64,000 nt of DNA from Ardenticatenaceae bacterium (lineage in GTDB: Bacteria > Chloroflexota > Anaerolineae > Promineifilales > Promineifilaceae), in the NCBI GenBank assembly GCA_020634565.1, contig JACKBN010000005.1:1-64000 (forward strand), read 5' to 3'. The notes beneath the pieces are model-generated. The model was given only the letters and a program-made list of their open reading frames with translations, was not told the origin of the DNA and ran no database searches. Below are positions 17,105 through 27,051 of this stretch, piece after piece (the stretch's first letter is position 1; each line of letters opens with the position of its first letter). The translations under genes were made by a program, and so were the position numbers.

Positions 17105-17896
17105 TTACAGCCAGGTTTCCGGCGGCTCAGGCATTCCTAATATATTGTAACCGGCATCCACATACACCACTTCGCCAGTCACGCCGCTGCTCAAATCGCT
17201 GCACAACCAGAGAGCGGTTTTACCCACTTCTTCCTGAGTAACATTGCGCCGCAGCGGGGCGCGTTCTTCCGTGTATTTGAGCATCTTGCGGAAGCCAGCA
17301 ATGCCCGCAGCCGAAAGCGTTTTAATTGGCCCGGCAGAAATAGCATTCACGCGAATATTTTGGGGACCCAGGTCAGCCGCCAGGTAGCGGGTACTGGCTT
17401 CCAAAGCCGCTTTGGCCACGCCCATCACGTTGTAATGAGGCACCGCTTTTTCAGCGCCATAATAAGTGAGCGATATGATGCTGCCACCTTCACTCATTAG
17501 CGGAACGGCCGCACGCGTCAGGGCCACCAAACTATAAACGCTTACGTCCATCGCCAACTGGAAACCATCACGGCTGGTTTCCACAAACGTGCCGGTTAAA
17601 TCTTCCCGCTTGGCATGGGCAATGGCATGAATCAAAATGTCAATTTTGCCAAAATGCTCACCTGCTTTATCGAAAGTAGCCTGAATTTGAGCATCATCTT
17701 CAATGTTGCACTCTTCAACAAATTCAACGCCCAGCTCTTCGGCTAACGGCCGTACCCGCCGCTCTAGCTGCTCAAACCCGTAGCTAAACCCCAGCTCACA
17801 GCCATGCTCGTGCAAAGCCTGGGCAATACCCCAGGCAATTGAATTTTTGTTGGCAATGCCAAAAATGAGCGCTTTCTTTCCTTCAAGTAGTTTCAT
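17105..17896 (-). CDS. fabI: Enoyl-[acyl-carrier-protein] reductase FabI
   Basis: The product is 263 aa from ATG 17896 (GGAG upstream; a longer frame starts with an atypical cysteine-rich stretch). The NAD-binding [13 protein letters not shown] motif near the N-terminus and the catalytic Tyr-x6-Lys (YNVMGVAK) with an upstream Tyr (YYGAEK) identify FabI, an SDR enzyme. It makes the last reduction in fatty-acid elongation and is the target of triclosan. It follows the glycosylase gene by 75 bases on the same strand. Confidence 0.94.
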   Translation of the reverse strand: MKLLEGKKALIFGIANKNSIAWGIAQALHEHGCELGFSYGFEQLERRVRPLAEELGVEFVEECNIEDDAQIQATFDKAGEHFGKIDILIHAIAHAKREDLTGTFVETSRDGFQLAMDVSVYSLVALTRAAVPLMSEGGSIISLTYYGAEKAVPHYNVMGVAKAALEASTRYLAADLGPQNIRVNAISAGPIKTLSAAGIAGFRKMLKYTEERAPLRRNVTQEEVGKTALWLCSDLSSGVTGEVVYVDAGYNILGMPEPPETWL

Positions 17897-17971
17897 ATTT
17901 TCTCCTTCACGGTAAACTGCCCACGCGCACGACGAACACACATCATCAACTTCTACCAACGGCGGCGGCTG

Positions 17972-18586
17972 TTATTTGGAGACAAATGGGTTGTCTGCCA
18001 GCCAGTAACGCCAGGGGATAGAAAACCAGGGTTCTGGCGTTTTGCCCAGGCCAATGCGAGGGCCAGTGGCAATTCGGTGTTCGGGTGTCGCAGGCGCATC
18101 TTCAATCCATATAACCCCGTCCGACTGACAAAGGTTTGCTGCATTATGAGATTTGTCGATGGCCAGGGCTTGTGTGAGCTTGGCGGGGCCGTTGGTAAGC
18201 TGGCGCAACGGCCGTTTGCCCCGCAGCAGCAACATCTCATCAATCCCCTCAACTGGCTCCAAGGCTCGAATAAGCACCGCATTTGGCTGCCCAGGTTCGC
18301 CAGTCACCACGTTAAACAGCCAATGGATGCCGTAGGTGAAGTAGACGTAGGCCACACCAGCCGGACCAAACATGACGGCCGTTCGCGGGGTAGGTTGGGC
18401 ATTATTGGCCCGTTCACCGTGGCAAGCGAGATCGCGCTCTTCACCATCGCAATACGCCTCTGTTTCCACGATGATACCGCTGAGAATACGGCCGTCACGC
18501 TGGCGCACCAGCTTTTTGCCCAATAATTCCTGAGCCACGACCCGGGCGGGTCTGGCATAAAATGTTTGCGGTAAGCAAGCCGCCAT
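17972..18586 (-). CDS. 3-methyladenine (alkyladenine) DNA glycosylase, AAG family
   Basis: The product is 204 aa from ATG 18586, one base after the stop of the kinase gene. The long frame upstream is only the kinase gene read out of phase. Motifs are ARVVAQELLGKKLVR, the catalytic-base region IIVETEAYCDGEERDLACHG, and VMFGPAGVAYVYFTYGIHW. The enzyme flips out and removes alkylated or deaminated purines, starting base-excision repair. The 1-base spacing suggests translational coupling with the sensor kinase. Confidence 0.92.
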   Translation of the reverse strand: MAACLPQTFYARPARVVAQELLGKKLVRQRDGRILSGIIVETEAYCDGEERDLACHGERANNAQPTPRTAVMFGPAGVAYVYFTYGIHWLFNVVTGEPGQPNAVLIRALEPVEGIDEMLLLRGKRPLRQLTNGPAKLTQALAIDKSHNAANLCQSDGVIWIEDAPATPEHRIATGPRIGLGKTPEPWFSIPWRYWLADNPFVSK

Positions 18587-18587
18587 G

Positions 18588-21500
18588 TTAAATGACAGCC
18601 CCGTTTGTTTGGACCTGAACAAGCGGCAGCTGCACAAAGAAACAGGCGCCCTCCCCCTCTTTGCTCTCCAGCCAGATTTTCCCGCCGCGCTGGTGCAAAA
18701 GCTCTTGCACAATAGCCAGGCCCAGTCCGTTGCCCGGCAGTCCCGCATCCACAGCCTGCGCGCCTCGGAAAAAGCGGTCAAAGACAAACGGCCGTTCCTC
18801 TTCGGGGATTCCTGGCCCATTGTCACAAACCGTGAAGATGAGTGCCTCAGGCGTTTCCGGAGGCAAATAAGCCTGCACCACAATTTTGCTCCCCTCAGGA
18901 ATGTACAGGAAGGCATTTTCAACCAGTCGGGACATGACTTTGTCCAGCTGGTACCGCTCCATAAAAACAAGGGGGGATTCATCGCGAACGGCCGTTGGCA
19001 GTTCAAAGACAAGCTCTTTATGCTCACGCTCGGCCCGCTCCGTAAAGGGCTGCCAGAACATGTCCCAATGATCGCAAAAATCAACGGCGGCATTGGGACT
19101 TGGCGCCACTTCTGCATCCAGACGAGAAATATCCAACAAGTCTTGGATCAATCGGGCCAGACGATCAATTTCATAATGGAGCACAGAAAAATAGCGAGGG
19201 AATTTTTCCGGACGCCCTTTTTCCAACAAAGAAATGTATGTCTTGATATTCGTCAGCGGCGTACGCAGCTGATGAGACACGTTAGCGATAAACTCTGTTT
19301 TTAGTCTATCAACCTCTTTCAGCCGGGTAATATCTGCCTGAACGCTAACATACCCCGTGACTTCACCCTCAGGGCTGGAGATCGGCGTGACGGTTACGGC
19401 CACATCGTACACCCTGCCACTCTTTTGCCGATTGATAAGCTCGCCGCTCCACCTTTTTTTGCTAAGCAAATGTTGCCACATTTCGGCAAACACAGTTTTG
19501 GATACTTTCCCGCTGCTAAATACGTTAGGATTTTGCAATCTCAATTCATCGCGCGAGTAGCCGCTTTGCCGTTCCATCGCCGGATTCACATACAAAATGC
19601 GTGCTTCTGTATCGGTAAGAACAATGCCCTCACCGGCGCTTTGCAAAATGGCAAACAGACGATCCTTCTCTAATTGCAGTTCGGTGGTGCGTTGATCAAC
19701 CTGTTCTGCCAAAGATTCCGTTTGTATGCGCAGTGTTTGGTATAAGCCAGCGCGTTCCAACACGGCCGAAGTGCTGCCCGCCAGCGTGGTTAAAAACCGA
19801 ATATCCTGCTGATCGTAATATTCTGGCTCCGGGCTAGCGGCATCAATGACGCCGATAACTTTTGCATTGACCTTTAGCGGCACAACAATCTCCGAGCGAT
19901 CGGTATTTAGCAGGGGGAAATAGTTCGGGTCTTTGGTCACATCCGGCGCATAATAAGCTTCTCCGTTACGAAGAACTTCGCCGATAATGCTGTTTTCCAA
20001 GGGGATCTCGATTTTTTTGGCTTCTTCGGAAATGCCCTGGTACGAAGCGTGGGTTTGCAAGGTGTTGGCCGCGGCGTTGTACATGATGAAGCCAAAACTA
20101 TGGGGATACAGTTCGGCCCCAACCAGGCGGGTAACTTTTGCCAAAAATTGGTCGGTGTTCAGCAATACGGCCGTTTCCTGCGTAATCTGGTTCAACACGG
20201 CCAACTCTTTGGTTTGCCGCATCGTTTCATCCAGCAGTCGCGCATTTTCAATAGCCACCGCCGCCTGATTGGCAAACGCAGCCACGGTACGGCCGTCTTC
20301 CTTGGAATACTGCCCTACCCGCTCGCCATCAACCGATAACAGACCAATAACCTCATCCTTCACCACAAGCAGCGCGCCAATCCAGGATCGTTCCATACGA
20401 TCGCCCGCCAGGTTGGCCCAATTTGAAAGTTCACGCAAATCGGGCACTACCGTCCACCCTTCTGATTCGACAATCTGTTCAAACACAAGCTGTGAAGGCA
20501 GGACAAAGCCCCTTAAATCATAAAATGGATCTGGCAAGCCAACAGCCATCACCATCTCAAAGCGCTCCCTGGCTCGATCCAGCAAAAAAAGAGAAGCTGA
20601 ATGATAGGTAATAACCTGCGCCAACAGCTTAAAAATGTGATCATAAACCTGCTCAAGCTGCATGGTAGAAGTCAGCAAGGAACCAACTTCCTGCAGGGTC
20701 TGGCTAAGGTGCAGCTGACGCCGTTCATTGGCAAAAAGGCGCGCATTTTCAATGGCAATCGCCGCCTGATTGGCGACACCTTGCAGCAAGGCAATCTCCT
20801 CATTCGAGAATCGTCTAATCGCGTGCCAATGGTTGATATGCATGGTTCCCAGCGTCCGATCCTGAATCTTTAACGGAACGCACAAAATGGAACGGAGTCC
20901 TTTTTTGATCTTGTCAAAGGTATACTCATTGGAAAAAGGCACTTCCCTCAGATCAGAAATGAGGACGGCTTCCCCACTTTCAATGGCCAAAGCCGCAGTA
21001 AACATTTCTTCAACTCCGGCCACCGTTCCTTTCGGCATCAACGCATACGCTTCATCAGACCACCAGGAAACGGCCGTTTCCAAAAACTTCCCATCCCCTC
21101 GCAGCAAGGAAATAACGCAGTTATGCACATCACTCAAATACACGCGCAAAATTTCCGTAACCCGAGTCAAGATTTCATCCAGGTCCAGGCTGCTAGAAAC
21201 AAATTCCGCCACGTCCAGCAAAATTTCAGCCTCGCGGCGGCGGCGGGCTTCTGCCCGAAACAGCCGCGCCCTGATGAGCGCATTACCTGTTTGCTGAGCC
21301 ACAATGTGGCAGAGCGCAATATCATTGGCGGTGAAGTTCCGTGAAACACGCTGCGCCACAAATTCAATACACCCAATGATGTTGTCTGTTTCCTGAATCG
21401 GCACGTATAAAATTGTCTGCGCTTCATACGCGCCTAAATGGTTGCGCTGCCAGTCAGGCAAAGTGGGATTTTTTCGGTCAGACACAACAGGAACGGCCGT

Positions 21501-22172
21501 TTCTGGCCAGTCTAGCCCATCCAACAACGGGGTAAGCTTTAACGGCAGTTTTTCAGCCTGGCTCTCTTGAATTGAATAGGCCGCCAGATAAGTCGCCTCG
21601 TCCCAATTTGTGTTCCACTCCAGAATATTGACTGCTGTCAGATCAAAAATGGTGCACAGCCGCTCGGCTAGCTGCTGCAACCGGTTCATAATATCAATAT
21701 TGTCAGAGAGCAGCGTCACAATTTCTAAATAGATGCTGGTGTAGCCAGGGATGCCAATATGATGCCCAACGGCCGTTTTAAACGAAGTCACGTCGGTCAT
21801 CAGGCCGCACAAAAGCTGCCGCCCCTTGAAGGTGAGCAAGCTCACCTTGTCGCGAAACCAGATCAGCGAGCCATCAGCCGCCCGCAAGCGATACTCCATC
21901 TCCTGCGGTTTCTGAGTTTCAACGGCCGTTGCAAAAATAGACAGTACCCAATCCCGATCCTCTGGAAACAAATTGTCTCGCCAAAAATTCGGCCGTTGCC
22001 ACACTGCCCGCGGAAATCCCAAAACTTCCTCCGCAAACTCGCTCACATACAGGCATTGAAAACTAACAGGGTCGGCCACCCAAAAAATAGCGCCCGCCTT
22101 GTCAAAATAATTTTCAAAAAACTGCGGCTCCAGCCACGGCTGCGGCGACAGTTCAGAAGAATCAAAATTCAT
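18588..22172 (-). CDS. Large soluble sensor histidine kinase (PAS-GAF4-PAS-HisKA-HATPase)
   Basis: The product is 1194 aa, from ATG 22172 (the frame opens two codons earlier at a TTG). In order: an N-terminal PAS domain (about 25-140), four GAF domains (about 150-320, 320-490, 500-660, 670-830), a short coiled coil, a second PAS domain (about 850-955), the HisKA dimer domain with the phospho-acceptor His near 967 (NVSHQLRTPL), and the ATPase with N box (LVENAFLYIPEG), G1 (DNGPGIPEEE) and G2 (GNGLGLAIV). No membrane helix is seen, so it senses inside the cell. No response regulator lies next to it. Its coupling to a DNA glycosylase gene is unusual. Confidence 0.92.
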   Translation of the reverse strand: MNFDSSELSPQPWLEPQFFENYFDKAGAIFWVADPVSFQCLYVSEFAEEVLGFPRAVWQRPNFWRDNLFPEDRDWVLSIFATAVETQKPQEMEYRLRAADGSLIWFRDKVSLLTFKGRQLLCGLMTDVTSFKTAVGHHIGIPGYTSIYLEIVTLLSDNIDIMNRLQQLAERLCTIFDLTAVNILEWNTNWDEATYLAAYSIQESQAEKLPLKLTPLLDGLDWPETAVPVVSDRKNPTLPDWQRNHLGAYEAQTILYVPIQETDNIIGCIEFVAQRVSRNFTANDIALCHIVAQQTGNALIRARLFRAEARRRREAEILLDVAEFVSSSLDLDEILTRVTEILRVYLSDVHNCVISLLRGDGKFLETAVSWWSDEAYALMPKGTVAGVEEMFTAALAIESGEAVLISDLREVPFSNEYTFDKIKKGLRSILCVPLKIQDRTLGTMHINHWHAIRRFSNEEIALLQGVANQAAIAIENARLFANERRQLHLSQTLQEVGSLLTSTMQLEQVYDHIFKLLAQVITYHSASLFLLDRARERFEMVMAVGLPDPFYDLRGFVLPSQLVFEQIVESEGWTVVPDLRELSNWANLAGDRMERSWIGALLVVKDEVIGLLSVDGERVGQYSKEDGRTVAAFANQAAVAIENARLLDETMRQTKELAVLNQITQETAVLLNTDQFLAKVTRLVGAELYPHSFGFIMYNAAANTLQTHASYQGISEEAKKIEIPLENSIIGEVLRNGEAYYAPDVTKDPNYFPLLNTDRSEIVVPLKVNAKVIGVIDAASPEPEYYDQQDIRFLTTLAGSTSAVLERAGLYQTLRIQTESLAEQVDQRTTELQLEKDRLFAILQSAGEGIVLTDTEARILYVNPAMERQSGYSRDELRLQNPNVFSSGKVSKTVFAEMWQHLLSKKRWSGELINRQKSGRVYDVAVTVTPISSPEGEVTGYVSVQADITRLKEVDRLKTEFIANVSHQLRTPLTNIKTYISLLEKGRPEKFPRYFSVLHYEIDRLARLIQDLLDISRLDAEVAPSPNAAVDFCDHWDMFWQPFTERAEREHKELVFELPTAVRDESPLVFMERYQLDKVMSRLVENAFLYIPEGSKIVVQAYLPPETPEALIFTVCDNGPGIPEEERPFVFDRFFRGAQAVDAGLPGNGLGLAIVQELLHQRGGKIWLESKEGEGACFFVQLPLVQVQTNGAVI

Positions 22173-22341
22173 AAGCAAAAAAGCCTAATGCAATGGTATA
22201 GATGTTTGTGTTGTGTAAATGATGTGAAGTATCATACACAAAGGTTGCCTGTTCTGTAAAAGTCAAAAGTTTTTCTGCCGAAATTTAGGCAAATTTGGCT
22301 TTTACTCACAAAAGAACATTTGAAAAATAAGGAAGAAAGAA

Positions 22342-23379
22342 ATGCAACAAAACAAATCCCCGTTTGCCCGCATATTTATATTCATCGTCACCCTGGCCAT
22401 TAGCGCACTGGTCCTGCTGCGCTACGGTGAACGCTGGCTGCGTTCGCTGCTGCTGTATCTGTCAACGGCCACCTGGGCACGCCAAATCGCCACCGATTTC
22501 CCACCTGCCTGGCAGGTCGCCAGCCGCTTCATTGCCGGCAAAACCAGCCAGGATGCCATCCAGGCTGCGCAACAAATCAACCAGAGCGGCATGTCTGCCA
22601 CCCTCAACTATCTGGGTGAAAGCGTAGATACGCCAGAAGATGCGGCCGTTGCTCGTGAAGCCATTCTCCACCTGATGCAGCACATCCAACAATATGGCGT
22701 CAATGCCACCGTTTCCGTCAAGCCAACCCAATTGGGACTGCACATTGGGCCACACATAATTAGAGAAAATTTACAGCAGCTGCTAACCGCCGCCGAAAAA
22801 TATGATACACGCATCCGCATTGATATGGAAGACAGCAGCGTAACAGATACCACGCTGGACCTATACCGCAATTTGCGCGACGAAGATGGCTTTGGTCATC
22901 GCATTGGCATTGTGCTGCAAGCCTATCTCTACCGAACAGAAGCAGACGTGGCTGCGCTCATTCAAGAGGGAGCCTGGGTACGATTGTGCAAAGGAGCCTA
23001 CAAAGAGCCCAACGAGCTTGCCTTCCCGGAAAAAGCAGATACCGACGCCAACTTCCTAAAATTAGCCAAACAAATGCTCAGCGAAGAAGCGCGGGCGCAC
23101 GGCATGTATCCTTGCTTTGCCACCCATGATGAGGCACTGATTCGAGCCATCATCCAATTTGCTCGCCAAACTCAGATTGACAAAGATGCGTTTGAATTCC
23201 AGATGCTCTATGGTATTCGTCGCGATCTGCAACAAGAAATCAGCACGGAAGGATACCGATTGCGGATTTACATTCCCTATGGCACGGCGTGGTACCCATA
23301 CTTTATGCGGCGCCTGGCTGAACGGCCCGCAAATCTGTGGTTCTTTCTAAACAATCTGCTTCGCTCGGATGCCGCTTAG
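22342..23379 (+). CDS. Proline dehydrogenase with N-terminal membrane helix
   Basis: The product is 345 aa. A hydrophobic helix lies at residues 10-27. The FAD-binding TIM barrel follows, with MEDSS, VRLCKGAYKE and the C-terminal signature FQMLYGIRRDL...YIPYGTAWYPYFMRRLAERPAN. The enzyme oxidises proline to pyrroline-5-carboxylate and passes electrons to quinone. It is a single-function form; no P5C dehydrogenase domain is fused or adjacent. Its stop codon overlaps the stop of the convergent dgkA gene by 2 bases. Confidence 0.9.
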   Translation: MQQNKSPFARIFIFIVTLAISALVLLRYGERWLRSLLLYLSTATWARQIATDFPPAWQVASRFIAGKTSQDAIQAAQQINQSGMSATLNYLGESVDTPEDAAVAREAILHLMQHIQQYGVNATVSVKPTQLGLHIGPHIIRENLQQLLTAAEKYDTRIRIDMEDSSVTDTTLDLYRNLRDEDGFGHRIGIVLQAYLYRTEADVAALIQEGAWVRLCKGAYKEPNELAFPEKADTDANFLKLAKQMLSEEARAHGMYPCFATHDEALIRAIIQFARQTQIDKDAFEFQMLYGIRRDLQQEISTEGYRLRIYIPYGTAWYPYFMRRLAERPANLWFFLNNLLRSDAA

Positions 23380-23762
23380 CCAAATAGCCGTGCCCACAAG
23401 GGTGGGCCAAGCAGCAGCAACCCAATCAACACCGCACCCAAAGCACCAACCAAAACGGCCGCTGCCGCCACATCTTTGGCTATTTTGGCCAGTGGGTGCA
23501 CATCGGGCATCGTCATATCTACCACGGCTTCGATGGCGGTATTCATAAATTCGGCCATCCACACTGCCATAAAGGTAAGAATAAGCACGGCCCAATCGCG
23601 CAGAGGGAGCTTTAGCCACAAACCAACACCCGCGACGGCCAGGGTAATAACGGCGTGAATCCAGGCGTTGTGCTGCGTTCTTAAAACATACCACCAGCCT
23701 TCAAAAGCGTACTGAAAGCTCTTGGCTCGATTGTACAGTTCGGAGTTTTTCTCGGTGGACAT
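23376..23762 (-). CDS. dgkA: Diacylglycerol/undecaprenol kinase family protein
   Basis: The product is 128 aa with three membrane helices. The prokaryotic DAGK signature is complete: AEFMNTAIEAVVD, then HPLAKIAKDVAAAAVL. Members phosphorylate diacylglycerol or, in Gram-positives, undecaprenol, recycling the cell-wall carrier lipid. It lies 6 bases after ybeY, the usual gene order, as last gene of the yqeY-pgpH-ybeY-dgkA operon. Confidence 0.92.
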   Translation of the reverse strand: MSTEKNSELYNRAKSFQYAFEGWWYVLRTQHNAWIHAVITLAVAGVGLWLKLPLRDWAVLILTFMAVWMAEFMNTAIEAVVDMTMPDVHPLAKIAKDVAAAAVLVGALGAVLIGLLLLGPPLWARLFG

Positions 23763-23768
23763 GGGGGG

Positions 23769-24251
23769 TTAATCCTCCGCATCCTCCGGCGGGCCAGTAA
23801 TCTCGGCCCCCAATTGGGCCAAAATGGAAGCCTGCGTCCACCACATCCGATCCTTTTCCTCTGGCTCTTCGTGGTCAAAGCCCAGCAAATGCAGCGTGCC
23901 ATGCACGGTTAAAAGCTGAAGCTCAGATTTGAGGCTGTGCCCACCCTGCTTGGCCTGCCTTTCTGCCGTCGGCACCGAAATCACGATATCGCCCAAATAG
24001 GGATCGTCGTCAACCATGCCGGGCATGGTGTCACCGGCTTCAAAGCTCAGTACGTCGGTGGGTTTATCAATGCCGCGATACTCTTTGTTGAGCGTTTTCA
24101 GCTGGTCATCATCGGTGAGCAGCACGGTGACTTCAATCGGCGGTTTGCGCTTTTCGTGACGCAGGGTGACGGTAACGGCCGTTCGCAAGGCGGCGGCAAT
24201 GGAATGAAGCACTTTCACTTTTTGCTGGACGTGAATTTTGTACGAAGCCAC
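23769..24251 (-). CDS. ybeY: Endoribonuclease YbeY (16S rRNA maturation)
   Basis: The product is 160 aa. The zinc motif HGTLHLLGFDH (H-x3-H-x5-H) is intact, and the upstream RGIDKPTDVLSFE segment is typical. YbeY takes part in 16S rRNA 3' processing and ribosome quality control. The start is a GTG that shares one base with the stop of pgpH (TAGTG), so translation is coupled. Confidence 0.94.
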   Translation of the reverse strand: MASYKIHVQQKVKVLHSIAAALRTAVTVTLRHEKRKPPIEVTVLLTDDDQLKTLNKEYRGIDKPTDVLSFEAGDTMPGMVDDDPYLGDIVISVPTAERQAKQGGHSLKSELQLLTVHGTLHLLGFDHEEPEEKDRMWWTQASILAQLGAEITGPPEDAED

Positions 24252-26425
24252 TAAGACATTTCCTCTTTGAGGGGGACGGGTGCCACATCGGCAGGTAAAT
24301 TAGGTTGAGCAACGGCCGTTTGCGTAGCCGCCTGCTCTGCTGGTGACAGCAGTTCATCGTTCCCCGGATATTTTACACGAACATGGAAGCGACCCTTAAG
24401 CGTTTTTATAAAAGATTCGCGAATTTTCCGAATATCGCCCAGCGTCAGGCCAGATTCATCCAGCTGCCCTTCCGTCAAATCTTCATCAATGAGTGAGTTC
24501 ACCAGCTTTTCAATCGCTTTTTCGCTATTCGGCTGCAACGCTCGCGAAGTTGATTCGATCACATCCGCCAGCATGACAACGGCCGTTTCCCTGGTATGTG
24601 GGCGAGGACCAGAATAGCGGAATTTATCGGGATCAACTGTTTCACCTTCCGCCGCCTGCTCCTTGGCCTTAAAATAGAACCCTTTCACCAACCGCCGCCC
24701 GTGATGCTCCGCAATAAATTGCTGAATGCGGTAGGGCAGCTTATACCGCTTGGCCAGTTCCAGGCCATCCGACACGTGACTCAAAATGATGCGAGCGCTG
24801 GTTTGCGGATCCAGTGCATCATGAGGATTCACACCCTCCTGATTTTCACTGTAAAACGGCGGGCGATTCATTTTGCCAATGTCGTGGTAAAACGCCCCCA
24901 CCCGAATGAGAGCGCTGTTCGCCTTGATTTGCTCAGCTGCCTGTTCGGCCAGGTTGGCCACCATGATGCTGTGATGGTACGTGCCCGGTGCGCGGCGCAG
25001 CAATTCTTGCAGAAGCGGATGATCCAGCCGGGCCAACTCCTGCAATTGCAGCGTGGTGGTGATGCCAAACAAGCTCCCCAAAATGAAAAAGCCTACCAGC
25101 GTCAGCGCCGATGACAAGACGCCATTTACCACCGCGTAGCCCATCAATTCCAGCATGTCTATCACGTCAATCATGTCCTGATTCAGGCGAAAGATGAGGA
25201 TGGCGGCGCAGTAGCCAATGGCGGCAGCCAGCCCAGCCCGGAAGAAGGCGTTGATACGCTGAGCATCCTGCAACGTAAGAATGGCAAGGAGTCCGCCAAC
25301 GGCCGTATACGCCGCCAGCTCCAACGAATTCGGAGCCAAAAAGCCGTACAGCGCCGCCATGATAATGGTCACCGTAAGCGAGAAGCGCACATCATAAATG
25401 ACACTCAGCAGCATAGAAAGCGCGGCCATGGGGAAAAGATACGGGAAGAAAGAGCCGCCCGTGAGCATCAGTTTGGCAATGGCGGCAAATACCAGCAGCA
25501 AGCTGGTAAGAACGGTGAGATAACGGCCGTTATCGCGCACCCGATCCCAGAAAAACTGATGCCAATACATCGTTACCAGCACCACAGAAAGCAGTGAGGC
25601 CACAAAAATTGCGCCCACGTCCCGCCAATCCAGCTGCCGCTGCAACAGCCCCACGCGGGTCAGCTTCTCAATGTCCAGATCCGTCACTGGATCGCCCTGC
25701 CGCACAATGCGCTCATTATCGGCAATCGTAATCACAAAGGGGCCGATGCCTTCAACGGCCGCTTCGCGCAGCGCCGCCGTCGCATCCGGGTCCGGGAAAA
25801 CGGTGGGCACAATAAACTGCGGGGCAATATTGGTAACCACACTCTCCTGAACAGGCGTGAGTTCCAGGCTGGCTTCGCGCCGGGCAATAATCTGGTATTC
25901 GCGCACCTGATCCTCGCGGATGTCCTGGCGCATCAAATCGCCCACAATCCGCGAAATCTCACGCTTCACCACATCGTAATCTGCCGAGGAAAGGTCCAAC
26001 AGCGACAGCCCAATCTGCTCCTGAACGGTAAGGTTATTGATGGCCTGCAAATAAGAGAGTTTTGTTTCTTTGGTGGCCAGCGAATCTGCCCGCACCGCAT
26101 CCACAAAAGCAAAAACAGACGTCACCAAATTGAGCTGGCTCCGGCCAATATCGCTGCCATCGCCGCTGTACTGTTCAGGAACGGCCGCACGCGCATTGGC
26201 CCGTTCTGAAGCCAGGAGCACGTCGCTTTCATAGGTTACGCTGCGCGGCGAAAAAATATCTTCGCTGGCAGGCTGACCGACCGTCACCTGCACATCGCTG
26301 GCGGTAACCAGATTGAAGCTAAAGATAATGGTGAGACCGAGGGTGACAACAACGGCAAAAATCCAAAGCCAGGAGCTTTGGAGTGCCTTGCGCCAACCGG
26401 GTCGCTCGTCTGTTTGGGCTGTCAT
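24251..26425 (-). CDS. 7TM-HD membrane phosphohydrolase (PgpH-like, probable c-di-AMP phosphodiesterase)
   Basis: The product is 724 aa. One N-terminal helix (about 18-38) is followed by an extracytoplasmic 7TMR-HDED domain (to about 270), seven membrane helices (about 280-470) and a cytosolic HD domain with HHSIMVANLAE (about 482), FYHDIGKM (about 512) and IAEHHGRR metal ligands. Listeria PgpH with this plan degrades cyclic di-AMP; the call here rests on that homology and gene order. It sits 14 bases after the yqeY gene and overlaps ybeY. Confidence 0.9.
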   Translation of the reverse strand: MTAQTDERPGWRKALQSSWLWIFAVVVTLGLTIIFSFNLVTASDVQVTVGQPASEDIFSPRSVTYESDVLLASERANARAAVPEQYSGDGSDIGRSQLNLVTSVFAFVDAVRADSLATKETKLSYLQAINNLTVQEQIGLSLLDLSSADYDVVKREISRIVGDLMRQDIREDQVREYQIIARREASLELTPVQESVVTNIAPQFIVPTVFPDPDATAALREAAVEGIGPFVITIADNERIVRQGDPVTDLDIEKLTRVGLLQRQLDWRDVGAIFVASLLSVVLVTMYWHQFFWDRVRDNGRYLTVLTSLLLVFAAIAKLMLTGGSFFPYLFPMAALSMLLSVIYDVRFSLTVTIIMAALYGFLAPNSLELAAYTAVGGLLAILTLQDAQRINAFFRAGLAAAIGYCAAILIFRLNQDMIDVIDMLELMGYAVVNGVLSSALTLVGFFILGSLFGITTTLQLQELARLDHPLLQELLRRAPGTYHHSIMVANLAEQAAEQIKANSALIRVGAFYHDIGKMNRPPFYSENQEGVNPHDALDPQTSARIILSHVSDGLELAKRYKLPYRIQQFIAEHHGRRLVKGFYFKAKEQAAEGETVDPDKFRYSGPRPHTRETAVVMLADVIESTSRALQPNSEKAIEKLVNSLIDEDLTEGQLDESGLTLGDIRKIRESFIKTLKGRFHVRVKYPGNDELLSPAEQAATQTAVAQPNLPADVAPVPLKEEMS

Positions 26426-26439
26426 TTTTTTGAGGGGGT

Positions 26440-26889
26440 CTACTGATTTTGCAACAGTTCGCGCACGACCTCATTCACTAAACGGCCGTCTGCCTGTCCT
26501 TTCAATCTGGGCATCAGCTTTCCCATTACCTGCCCCATGCCTTTGGCGTCCGTCACGCCCAACTCGGCAATAATTTCCGCAGCAATCGCTGCAACTTCAT
26601 CCCGCCCCATCTGCTGTGGCAGGTATGCTTCAATGATGGCTAATTCCGCCTCTTCACTGGCAGCCATTTCTGGATTGCCCGCTTTTTCATAGTCAGCGAT
26701 GCTCTCGCGCCGCTGCTTGGCCTGCTTGGTCAGCAGCGCCTGTACCCCAGCATCGTCCAGCGTTGTCTGGCTGTCGATTTCTTCTTGCTTAATGGCCGCC
26801 AACAGCAAAGCGAGGGTGTTCCGTTTGGCGGTATCGCCACTTTTCATGGCTGCAATGCGATCTTGTTGAACTGTTTCTTTTAAGCTCAT
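26440..26889 (-). CDS. GatB/YqeY domain protein
   Basis: The product is 149 aa, the full family length. It shows the helical start KETVQQDRIAAMKSGD, the KRNTLALLLAAIKQEEID segment and the C-terminal GQVMGKLMPRLKGQADGRLVNEVVRELL of the YqeY family, related to the tail of the GatB amidotransferase subunit. The family binds tRNA-related substrates; its exact role is not settled. It is the first gene of the operon that ends in dgkA. Confidence 0.92.
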   Translation of the reverse strand: MSLKETVQQDRIAAMKSGDTAKRNTLALLLAAIKQEEIDSQTTLDDAGVQALLTKQAKQRRESIADYEKAGNPEMAASEEAELAIIEAYLPQQMGRDEVAAIAAEIIAELGVTDAKGMGQVMGKLMPRLKGQADGRLVNEVVRELLQNQ

Positions 26890-26939
26890 TTACTAACCTC
26901 TATCTTTAGACCGGGCAAATTAAACCTCGGCAAAGACTT

Positions 26940-26995
26940 TTATCACAGATTTTGCGGATTTTTGGCGCTCGATCCGCGTAATATTTTTAATCTTT
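26940..26995. repeat. Degenerate TCACAGATTTTGCGGATTT repeat
   Basis: A divergent copy of the 'cacagatttcgcagatt' family found better preserved at 27783-27815 and 28962-29050. It lies in the 162-base gap upstream of yqeY. Confidence 0.45.
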
Positions 26996-27051
26996 GAGTG
27001 ATTTTCTTTGAAATTGCACTGTTGTGGTGCTATATCCTGTTTAGGTCCTAT

